Source: Scolanthus callimorphus
Taxonomy: Eukaryota > Cnidaria > Anthozoa > Actiniaria > Edwardsiidae
DNA: 64,000 bases
Direction of reading: 5' to 3'
NCBI GenBank assembly: GCA_033964015.1
Contig: CM066923.1
Location: forward strand, 26,734,168 to 26,798,167
Within the stretch, counting starts at the first letter, position 1, and each line of letters starts with the position of its first letter. The notes beneath the pieces were generated by a model. The model was not told the DNA's origin and did not search any database. It was given only the letters and a program-made list of their open reading frames with translations. Below are positions 1-8,268 of this stretch, one piece after another. A program made the translations under genes and the position numbers.

Positions 1-1
1 A

Positions 2-599
2 ACCCTCGCAGCATACCTGGCTACCAACAGACCCATTATAGAGGCAATGCTGTATCCTAAAAAAGGGAAACGTGCTCTATTTAAACAGCAGTGGGAGACA
101 CTCTACCCCCCTGGTGGACACCCAGTACCGTCATCAAATGACTTTGACATTTCCCTTTTGTTTGTACTTCTGAAAAGCATTTGTGGACTCGCACCTCCTT
201 CTACAGGGTGGGATGCTCTACCAGCTGAAGACGACGTCTCTTTAGAGGCCAGTTTAGCTAGAATAAAGTACTATCGTAATATAGTGTATGCACATATAAA
301 ACAGACAGAGATAGACCAGACCAAGTTTGAAATGTACTGGGACGACATTTCAAAGGCCATCCTGTCACTCGGTGTGTTAACACTACATGAGATTGATATC
401 CTCAAGGCTGCCCCAGTTGGAGAGAAAGATTACCTCGAGTTACTTGACAACTGGCGTCTCTCTGATTGTAATATAGCAGATGAAATCTTAGGGCTTTCCG
501 CTCAGCTGAAAGATCAACTTGCCAATGTGAATTCAACGTTACTGGCAATGTCATCTCAGCTTGCAGGCATCAATCAAGACAAAGGAACGAAGAATGCAG
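2..599 (+). CDS. DZIP3-like HEPN-domain protein, partial exon
   Basis: The frame is already open at the window edge, so the 5' part of the gene lies outside. It stays open to an apparent splice donor after AAGAATGCAG (GT at 600-601), and I end the exon there; beyond it the frame runs into a C homopolymer and stops. The protein resembles the HEPN-type N-terminal region of DZIP3-like proteins, which are numerous in corals and amphioxus: a W-x-x-LYPP segment, FDISLLFVLLKSICGL, then ARIKYYRN with a nearby H, then YWDDI and a W-rich acidic stretch. A predicted amphipathic segment with repeated LAxxSSQL follows. DZIP3-like family members often act as adaptors with other C-terminal modules; which modules follow here cannot be seen. 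No downstream exon was identified in the window. Family call is from recognition of these motifs, not a search. Confidence 0.65.
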
Positions 600-640
600 G
601 TAACTTAAATTGTATAGGGCCATTCCATTTTTTAGTCGCA

Positions 641-663
641 CCCCCCCCCCCCCCCCCCCCCCC
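641..663. repeat. poly-C tract (23 C)
   Basis: Uninterrupted run of C in the presumed intron after the DZIP3-like exon. One of six C or G runs of at least 20 in this window. Confidence 0.95.
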
Positions 664-867
664 TCCCTACGGAGAGGTCATTTCTTTGGTAGACTTGAAG
701 ATATTGAATTTCAACGTTGGATGAATTAATTTAGACACAAGAAAAGAGCAGGGGCAGAAAAACAAATTGAGAACATATAGAAAATTAAAAACAAAGTATA
801 AGTTAGAACCCTACCTTTCCCAGGTTACCAATCATAGCCATTCATTAACGAAATTAAGACTTAAATG

Positions 868-1273
868 TTGTGTTTACACTTTGCGATTTACTTAGGTAAA
901 TATTTACTGAGGTCGAGTTAACCTAACCGCAGTAAGTAATAAGTGTGTTTATACTGATAATTTTTACTTAGGTAATTTATGTTGTTAGGCAGGGTTTTTT
1001 TGAACACGGACACGAGAATTCGAACGTAATTACACTTTGAGAGAGAAACCAGACACCGCTTGTCTCGAATTTGACATGAGCTACCAAATTTACCTCAGTT
1101 GAGTCGCTCCAATCCAGCCTCATAGCAGGGTAAATGTTTACTCGACTTAGGTAAATTTTCTATTGTTCCCGATCGATTTTTACTGAGGTTAGCGACGGTG
1201 TCTACTTGCGAAAATTTTACTGAAGTAAATTCCTGTATTTACCTAAGTAAAAATTCTGAGTGTAAACACACCA
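868..1273. mobile_element. inverted-repeat element (MITE-like)
   Basis: The ends are diverged inverted repeats: the left end reads TTGTGTTTACACT and then TTTACTTAGGTAAATA, and the right end gives the same order on the other strand. Further copies of the TTACTTAGGTAA motif lie inside. No coding capacity. Superfamily unknown; a target duplication is not clear. Confidence 0.6.
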
Positions 1274-1298
1274 TTAGCAATGACTGAAACTGGGGCGC

Positions 1299-1433
1299 TA
1301 TAAAAGGCCCTACAAACCACCCAGCGAAATAGTTTGCCATATTTGCCACGCGGAAGAAGTTGAAGATGAACAACATTTTCTGATCCATTGCAAAAAGCGC
1401 GATGAGCTAATTCGAAAAATTGAGAAAATGTAA
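1299..1433 (+). pseudogene. LINE reverse-transcriptase C-terminal zinc-knuckle fragment
   Basis: A short + strand frame ending in TAA encodes a C-x2-C-x10-H-x4-C pattern (CHICHAEEVEDEQHFLIHC) followed by a basic helix. This C-terminal knuckle with an EDE-HFL core is typical of the end of non-LTR retrotransposon ORF2. Nothing of the polymerase domain remains upstream, so this is a scrap, 5'-truncated on insertion or by decay. Confidence 0.6.
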
Positions 1434-2001
1434 AATTTAATAAATTGTCTGACAAAGTCTACTTTGACTTTTTGATAAATTACTCAGGTAAAAATACGAA
1501 AGCACAAAAAACCATTGCAAAATTCGTACATGAGTGCTTCCTCCTCCGCTATAGTAATACGCTATATAATTACATAGTAATAATTACATCTCCTCTTTTT
1601 AAATGTTTCATTTGGAACTACCCATCCATGTACTTTTTGAATACGAGGCCAACTAAAAATATCTGTCTGTCTGTTTGTCTTAGTAACCCCCGGAAAGTTA
1701 TTGCTTCACCCCTTAATTTTACAAGATTTGTGTGAAATCCGGACACTGCGTCCGAAAAACCATACAAAGCTTCCGGCATATTGGAATGACTGTATCTCGG
1801 ACGGAATTTACACAATCAACTCCAAACTTTAAGATTTTGTATATTTCTGCCGATAATGGTAATATTATAAGGGATTCGCCCAGGCACTCTCGGCTTGAAA
1901 TCCGGCAATGGTCGATCACATGATCCGCCTCCCCCAAAACACCATTTCCGATGAAAATTTATTGATTCCCACAGCGCATCGATTAGGAAATCCACTAACA
2001 A
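1434..2001. other. intergenic stretch, nothing recognised
   Basis: AT-rich DNA with a short (CTGT)n run near 1662-1678. I looked here for a RING-encoding exon that might belong to the B-box/NHL gene downstream and saw no cysteine-rich frame. Confidence 0.5.
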
Positions 2002-3792
2002 ATGTTGTTTCGTTTTGCGTACCCACTAGATATCGTCAAAGGATTCTGCAATGTAAAAAATCACTCGGATCAACAGCTACAGTATTTCTGCGAGGATTGC
2101 AAAATTCCGGCATGCCAGAAATGCATAACGCTGCCGCATTTCCACGCTGCTCACAAGTTTGAGGATATCCACGACAAAGCCGAACTGGTGAAAACCGAAA
2201 TGCGGGCAGATATTGATCTTGCTCAAGTAAGGTTACTGGAGATATTAACGACAAAGGAGGAAATTAAAGAAGACGGGGAATTCGTAGAACAACAAAGACA
2301 GTATGCGGAAAATGACCTCGTAAGCAACAGGAAGAAGATCATGGAATACTTTGATAAATTAATCGATGAAAATAACAAACGGGCGGCCAAAGTGCGGGAA
2401 GAAAAGAACAAGGAGCTTAGCGGCGCATGCGCAGCAGAAGAGGAGGTGGTAAAATATATCAAAGATGTAGAATCTGCACTAAACAAGGTAGGTCCACACA
2501 ATCTTGAGCTAGAAACGTTACTCAAGCAACAGAAAGAGGTGCAAAGGATTTACAATAAGCCCTTAAAGCGATCTAAGAGGAGCGTGACAAGTTACCAACC
2601 AAGCAGTCAGTTAGAAGAACTGTTCCAAACGGAGAACGTTGGTCAAATGCACGACTGTTCGACATTTCCTGCTAGTTGTTCGGTTGAAGGGCGCGGATTG
2701 GAGAAGCTTGTTAAAGGAGTAACAACCAATATTACAGTCAACACAAAGGACTGTCAGGGCCATCTTACGTATTGTGCGCATGACAAGATCTTGGTAGAAG
2801 TCAAGTCCCAAGACGGCGTTATAAAAGAAGATGTATCAGTGGTAGCCGACGAGAAGACTGGACGGTATAAATTCCAGTTTACTCCATCAGCTGCCACCAA
2901 ATACGAGATATCGGTATTCGTAAACCTTCGTGCAGTCGACCATAACCCGTTCTGTGTGACGGCGACTGAACGGCATTTTGAAGTGGTAAGAGTTTTTGGC
3001 AGGAAAGGGAAATGTGCAGGAGAGTTTGACATACCCGTTGGACTGTTGGTTGACAGTAAAGGTAACATTGCTGTTACGGAGCATGGTAACTCAAGAATTC
3101 AAGTGTTTAACAGTAATGGTGGCTTAGTAAGTCGCCCTTTTGGTATGGATGTGTTGTCGAAGCCATGGGGTTTAGTCTACTCTCGTCGTGGCGATAAAAT
3201 AATAGTGGCCGACCACGCCGTCAGTTCTATCGAATGTTTTTCCATCAGCACTGGTGAGCACTTGGGAACTGCAATCTGTATACCAAACGTTTTGTGCCCA
3301 ATCGGTCTAAGCGTCGATGGTAACGACAATATCATTATTTGTGATTGTGGTAACTTTCGTATCCAATTGGTGTCCCCAGAAATGCAGATCCGTTTGCTTT
3401 TTGGTAAAAAAGAGAAAGTATCGCCGCATATGTGTATATATAACGAAGGTAAATACTATGTCAGCCCTAACGACGACAAAACAAACGTAATGGTGTTCAA
3501 CGAGAATGGCGAGCGCGTACAGGATTTCCGTGACAAAGATGGCAATGTCCACATATTAGATCACCCGAGAGGACTGGCGGTTGATAAGGATGGAGACATG
3601 ATCGTGTGTGAATGGGGTGCTCATCGTTTACACGTGTACCGTGATGGTGTCCTGCTTGCCAGTTTTGGGTCACATGGTCACGAACTAGGACAGTTTAACC
3701 ATCCCAATGATGTGAAGTTGCTCCCGGACGGGCTCCTAGCTATTAGTGATACGCATAACCACAGAATCCAGATTATCAAGTTGTTATTCTAA
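2002..3792 (+). CDS. TRIM-like B-box/coiled-coil/filamin/NHL protein without RING
   Basis: An uninterrupted frame of 596 codons. Domains in order: B-box type 2 at about residues 16-55 (CNVKNH, FCEDC, CQKC, H-x2-H), a charged coiled coil at about 60-190, an Ig-like filamin domain at about 225-325, and six NHL repeats at about 328-596, enough for a six-bladed propeller. This order matches the TRIM2/3/71-type C-VII TRIM proteins, in which NHL propellers bind RNA or protein. The N-terminal RING that gives E3 ligase activity is missing: an in-frame TAA lies just upstream of the ATG. A splice acceptor-like CCCACTAG ends at 2029, so the ATG-proximal codons may be intron and the true exon may start at 2030, with a RING exon elsewhere. 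Otherwise it is a RING-less paralogue. Such genes are greatly expanded in anthozoans. Confidence 0.8.
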   Translation: MLFRFAYPLDIVKGFCNVKNHSDQQLQYFCEDCKIPACQKCITLPHFHAAHKFEDIHDKAELVKTEMRADIDLAQVRLLEILTTKEEIKEDGEFVEQQRQYAENDLVSNRKKIMEYFDKLIDENNKRAAKVREEKNKELSGACAAEEEVVKYIKDVESALNKVGPHNLELETLLKQQKEVQRIYNKPLKRSKRSVTSYQPSSQLEELFQTENVGQMHDCSTFPASCSVEGRGLEKLVKGVTTNITVNTKDCQGHLTYCAHDKILVEVKSQDGVIKEDVSVVADEKTGRYKFQFTPSAATKYEISVFVNLRAVDHNPFCVTATERHFEVVRVFGRKGKCAGEFDIPVGLLVDSKGNIAVTEHGNSRIQVFNSNGGLVSRPFGMDVLSKPWGLVYSRRGDKIIVADHAVSSIECFSISTGEHLGTAICIPNVLCPIGLSVDGNDNIIICDCGNFRIQLVSPEMQIRLLFGKKEKVSPHMCIYNEGKYYVSPNDDKTNVMVFNENGERVQDFRDKDGNVHILDHPRGLAVDKDGDMIVCEWGAHRLHVYRDGVLLASFGSHGHELGQFNHPNDVKLLPDGLLAISDTHNHRIQIIKLLF

Positions 3793-3796
3793 TTGT

Positions 3797-5060
3797 AGTC
3801 AAGCAATAGTTCCGCGATGATGCTAGTAGTTAGGCCCGTTTGCCTAACTACAATAGCGATGACGCTATAGTAGTTAGGCAAACGTTCTGCACCATCACGC
3901 TAGTAGTTAGACAAAAGTTCCGCGCAATTACAATGACGCTAGTAGTTAGAGAAAAGTTCCACGATGACGCTAGTAGTTAGACAAAAGTTCCACAAAAGTT
4001 CCACGATGAAGCTAGTAGTTAGACAAAAGTTCCACGATGACGCTAGTAGTTAAGCATAAGTTCCGCGCGGTGACGCTAGTAGTTAGGCAAAAGTTCCACG
4101 ATGACGCTAGTAGTTAGAGAAAAGTTCCACGATGACGCTAGTAGTTAGACAAAAGTTCCACGATGACGCTAGTAGTTAGACAAAAGTTCCACACGATGGC
4201 GCTAGTAGTTAGGCAAAAGTTCCACGATGACGCTAGTAGTTAGACAAAAGTTCCACGATGACGCTAGTAGTTAGACAAAAGTTCCACGATGACGCTAGTA
4301 GTTCGGCAAAAGTTCCACACGATGGCGCTAGTAGTTAGGCAAAAGTTCCACACGATGGCGCTAGTAGTTAGGCAAAAGTTCCACACGATGGCGCTAGTAG
4401 TTAGGCAAAAGTTCCGCAGGATGACCCTAGTAGTTAGACAAAAGTTCCGCAGGATGACCCTAGTAGTTAGACAAAAGTTCCACACGATGGCGCTAGTAGT
4501 TAGGCAAAAGTTCCGCACGATGACGCTAGTAGTTAAGCAAAAGTTCCACACGATGGCGCTAGTAGTTAGACAAAGTTCCATACGATGACGCTAGTAGTTA
4601 GACAAAAGTTCCGCACGAAGACGCTAGTAGTTAGGCATAAGTTCCGCGATGACGATAGTAGTTAGGCAAAAGTTTCACACGATGACGCTAGTAATTAGGT
4701 AAAAGTTCCGCATGATGACGCTAGTAGTTAGACACAAGTTCCGCACGATGACGCTAGTAGTTAGGCAAAAGTTCTGCACGATGACGCTATTGTAGTTAGA
4801 TAAAAGTTCTGCACGATGATGCTAGTAGTTAGAAAAAAGTTCCACCCGATGTTGCTAGTAGTTAGGCAAAATTCCGCACGATGACGCTACTAGTAAGGTA
4901 AAAGTTCTGCGCGATGACGCTAGTAGTTAGAAAAAAGTTCCGCACGATGACGCTAGTAGTTAGGCAAAAGTTTCGCGATGACGCTAGTAATTAATGTAAA
5001 AGTTCCGCGATGACGCTAGTAGTTAGCCAAACGTTCCGCGATGACGCTAGTAGTTAGGTA
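3797..5060. repeat. 31-bp minisatellite array (about 40 units)
   Basis: Head-to-tail copies of a unit like GATGACGCTAGTAGTTAGAC plus AAAAGTTCCAC, varying from about 27 to 35 bp, with CA insertions giving CACACGATGG variants. It begins 5 bp after the stop codon of the B-box/NHL gene, so it may form that gene's 3' UTR. Open frames on both strands (about 4264-4588) are by-products of the unit. Confidence 0.95.
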
Positions 5061-5115
5061 GTTATTCAAATATTGATGCCGACGTAGAACCTCGACTCGA
5101 CAAGAAACCCATATG

Positions 5116-5345
5116 GCTACTATGGTCTATAAATCCTTAAAAGCTTCGCCCCTAATTCCCTCCAAGATAAATTTACAGACTATAGTAGCAAACATAATTT
5201 ACGAAACTCTGAAAACAAAGTGGCTGTCCCCCTTCCCCGTACAATAGTTTCTGCGGGGAGAGTCTTTTGAACGGATTGCCTTATTGCCTTTAACTCTTCG
5301 GCAATCAGAATCCTTAAACTCTTCTTAATCAGGCTGTAGGGAGGT
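5116..5345 (+). pseudogene. LINE (CR1/L2-like) reverse-transcriptase C-terminal relic
   Basis: Conceptual + strand translation gives a typical LINE ORF2 tail with breaks: MVYKSLK, then after a frame change FAPNSLQDKFTDY, HNLRNSENKVAVPLPRT, then SFERIALLPLTLRQSESL in another frame. The HNLRNSEN...VPLPRT block is the recognisable part. It is related to the relics inside introns of 2CRD-3 and 2CRD-4. Confidence 0.6.
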
Positions 5346-6074
5346 TTTCTCATATTTAAACACACGGCATTCACGGGAAGCAGGCATTTGTGTTTCTTTA
5401 TATATATTTTTAATGATAGTTAGATAATGCACTTCAAATAACAAATTGTAGGTAGTTAGATATAGATATAGTTAGATAATATTTTATACAATTTAGTTAT
5501 GCCCTAATTTTTATTCCGTGCTCAATTTAGCATGTATTCAGTTCTTAGTTGGTCTGCCAGTTTGAGGCAGTCCTTGTATCACTTTTTGTCTTTCTATGTT
5601 GTGTTTAGGGGCCTCTCTGTAATGTTAGGGTTCCTCAGGGGCGGATAAGGGTGGCTAGACACGTTCCCCATTGGCCTCATCCTTGGTCTTAAATCTGTAG
5701 TATATCCTTTGAACTAGCCATCCCCCTTCTAAAGGGTACTGGCGTATTCTTGTCTTCTAAAGGGTAGCTACACACAGTAATTGACTGAAAGCTGTAAATG
5801 AACTACCTGCCTGTTTATTTGTTTGTTACATAGTCTATTAGAAAATAAAATATGAAGGCCTTTACAGATAAGCACGTTTTGGAATCAAGGTCTTACTCAA
5901 CCTCACCAGGTCACGCTAAAACAAATAAATTTATCATTAAAACACCAGCAATTACAGGCTAGCTTCCCTGCTAGCAGCGGCCGATGTTTTCCGCTGATAT
6001 TATTTGAGCCCCCCAGCGGAAAACGTCGTGGATATGCGTGCGCATATAGTGGGCTCAAGAAACGGTCGGCAAAC
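5346..6074. other. intergenic stretch, nothing firm recognised
   Basis: AT-rich sequence with irregular TAGTTAGATA repeats at about 5416-5482 and a T/C-rich segment resembling a retroelement 3' end (AAATAAAATATGAAGG near 5840-5860). No coding frame or RNA gene can be supported. Confidence 0.4.
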
Positions 6075-6295
6075 CATTCTCGTACCCAGAGCTCCCCGGC
6101 TCGTAAGCTCGCGGGGGAGGCTCTGGTGACAGCCACTGACGCATGCGCGAGATTTAATACAGAGCCGCTGAGAGAAAGACCTTTCAGCGCATGCTCCAAC
6201 GCTCAAAATCAACCAATCAGCGACGGCCCTCAAATGGATGTCCCCAGAGCCTCCCCTGCGAGCAGACGAGCCGCGGAGCTCTGGGTACGAGAATG
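6075..6295. mobile_element. MITE with CATTCTCG ends and 9-bp target duplication
   Basis: Terminal inverted repeats begin CATTCTCGTACCCAGAGCTC and end with its complement. The element is flanked by direct repeats TCGGCAAAC (left ends at 6074, right starts at 6296), a 9-bp target duplication. The interior has CATGCGCGAGATTT and AACCAATCAGCG blocks found in the other copies at 18168, 40121, 42345 and 59336. Non-coding. A 9-bp duplication is usual for Mutator-like or Merlin elements; superfamily not settled. Confidence 0.75.
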
Positions 6296-7133
6296 TCGGC
6301 AAACCGTCCAAGGTTGTGGACGGCGCAGCAAAACAAAGTGAGATTCGACCCAGGACAGAGGTCTCTTTTCCTCGCGAACCTCAGCCAGCGAAATGCAGAG
6401 AAAGGAGGCCTCTGCTAGCAGAGAACTGGTTAGCAAGAGGTAATCCTAGCAATGATTTCCGCAAGAGCACTCTGCGGAAGTCAAGTCCACCTTTACACTA
6501 AAATTTGCTTACAAAAACAGAATAACGTGCCTCAGTATTTAGGAAGTTCTAGGAGTCAAAAGCGCTGCGCACAGATTCTAAAATTGGATCACAAGACTTA
6601 AGCGAATAATCCCTCTGAAATCCCATTCAGAAGGATTGCGCTCGCGCTCGATACGAGCCAGGGTAGGAGTACATACAAGCTCTGCTGCAATGAGTGGAAC
6701 TACCAGTTTACCAATTCATTTTGTATCGTCCTTTAGAGAGAAAACTGAGAACATGGGAGAAACGTGTATTTGCTTGTCTGAGTTTTTATTAGTGTGACGT
6801 CATCTGTACGCCGCGCTATTTTTAGCACCAGAATTATTTGTGCTTTTCGACAAAATCTTAATTACGATGCATCCTTAATTATCCTCATAAATAAAAAGAA
6901 ACGTTTTTTTAAAGATTGATTTCTCAAACAAAACACAAATTATTTCCTTCATTAGAGAATACAAGGAGGAAATGAGATTCTATAAATAGCACTTATTGTA
7001 CTGAGTTGGCGGCAAACTTAGTAGCAGATCAACACTCTTATAGTAATAGACTCTTGCTCTTGTCTATAGTTAGTAGGGAATGAGATTCTCTATATAGCAC
7101 ATAGCACTATATTGTTCTGAGTTGGCGGCAAAC
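6296..7133. other. intergenic DNA with a short direct duplication
   Basis: Mostly featureless. A segment reading GAAATGAGATTCTATAAATA and then GAGTTGGCGGCAAACTTAG (about 6968-7022) is repeated with small changes at about 7077-7136, immediately before the TTA insertion site of the next MITE. Confidence 0.5.
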
Positions 7134-7136
7134 TTA

Positions 7137-7340
7137 GACCCCGTCCACACTACTCTGTTTTCAAACGAAAACGGATACTTTTTGCTCCGGATACGGCTAT
7201 CGTCCACACTACAACGCCGAAAACGATCACCGAAAACGGCGAAAACAATACGAAAACGATAAGCGTGGACGTAAATCTTTTTGAAAACGGAGCAAAAAGT
7301 ATCCGTTTTCGTTTGGAAACGGTGTAGTGTGGATGGGGTC
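7137..7340. mobile_element. PIF/Harbinger-type MITE
   Basis: A 204-bp element with about 53-bp terminal inverted repeats starting GACCCCGTCCACACTAC and ending GTAGTGTGGATGGGGTC, including AAACGAAAACGGATACTTTT on both arms. It is flanked by TTA on each side (7134-7136 and 7341-7343). A 3-bp TTA duplication is diagnostic for PIF/Harbinger elements. Non-coding. Confidence 0.8.
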
Positions 7341-7350
7341 TTAGAGATGT

Positions 7351-7407
7351 CGGGATTCCTGTGGTTTCAATCCCATATTAGGTGAGAAGGGCCGGGGCTC
7401 TGTTGAT
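7351..7407. pseudogene. internally deleted remnant of the 2CRD-1 last exon
   Basis: 7351-7383 matches 8242-8274 (stop codon and 3' flank of 2CRD-1 exon 3), and 7388-7407 matches 8446-8465 (start of that exon and its splice acceptor). The 171 bp between, which encode the transmembrane segment and tail, are absent. It therefore looks like a partial downstream duplicate of the last exon with the middle removed. The SINE sits directly next to it. Confidence 0.7.
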
Positions 7408-7411
7408 TACC

Positions 7412-7816
7412 GACGACCGGTTAGCGCAGTGGTAGAGCGCCGGGCTTATGTTCGGGAGGTTGGGAGTTCAAACCCTGGCCGGGCCAACACTCAGGGTCTT
7501 TTTCTAATAATTGAGGAGAAGGTGCTGCCTTTGCTCTAACATCTGCAAATGGTTAGACCTTCGCGTCTTCTCGGATAAGGACGTTAAACCGTAGGCCCCG
7601 TCTCTCACATACACTACACTAACCGGAACCAGAGGGACGTTAAAGAACCACTAGGACCGTCGGAAGTTGCCCAACCTCAGTGTCACAGAACTCACAATAC
7701 TAACACACACTCGTGTTTATAAAGCTGGTTCTTATAGGATGAGTTATTCATTAATGTAAAGCGCTTTGAGCCGCGAGGATAAAGCGCTATATAAGCACGT
7801 TATTATTATATTATTA
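7412..7816 (+). mobile_element. tRNA-derived SINE with V-SINE-like 3' tail
   Basis: The head is tRNA-like: RNA polymerase III box A TTAGCGCAGTGG at 7421-7432 and box B GAGTTCAAACC at 7464-7474, within a tRNA-sized body at about 7414-7484. A unique body follows. The 3' part has TAAAGCGCTTTGAG and AAAGCGCTATATAAG, the conserved tail used by V-SINE-type elements to borrow a LINE machinery, and ends in an (ATT)n run. It is not a functional tRNA gene: the acceptor stem does not pair properly. Confidence 0.8.
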
Positions 7817-7821
7817 CTCTT

Positions 7822-8134
7822 GGGCCGTATAGAATTCATAGTTCCGATCAAACAATAAAGCCAATCAGAGTTGGAAAGATTCTCCCGCGGGGACTGATCG
7901 TGTCCCACAAACAGTATTTCAGGACTTCCGAAATCAGTCCGATTTGCAGCACTTTCTTGGCTTTTATGACAGTATAAACTGAGATGATCCGAAGATAAAG
8001 ATATCTGGTAAACCTAAGTGGGATCGGGGTATTTTTGGACTTTTTTAAGGAAAACCCTGGTTTGTTTGTGGAACATAACAACAGTAACTATGGCTTTGAA
8101 TGACAGGTCGGAACTATGAATTATACACGGGGCC
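7822..8134. mobile_element. inverted-repeat element (MITE-like)
   Basis: The left end GGGCCGTATAGAATTCATAG and the right end (complement GGCCCCGTGTATAATTCATA) form about 27-bp imperfect inverted repeats, extended by AAAGCCA motifs inside. It lies just 3' of 2CRD-1. The short - strand frame inside has no recognisable domain. Confidence 0.55.
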
Positions 8135-8268
8135 GGAGATATTCTCAATATTCTCTGAAATCTTCCCTTTTATATCATTAAACCACGTTTCTCATATGGT
8201 GCGTGTTCGCTGCGGTTGACGATTACCATATCAGCTCCATTCGGGATTCCTGTGGTTTCAATCCCATA

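Noticed and set aside
3797..5060. Possible CRISPR or coding repeat
   Set aside because: No unique spacers, variable unit length, and open frames only follow the repeat.
7414..7484. Functional tRNA gene
   Set aside because: Boxes A and B are present, but acceptor pairing is poor and the sequence continues into a SINE body.
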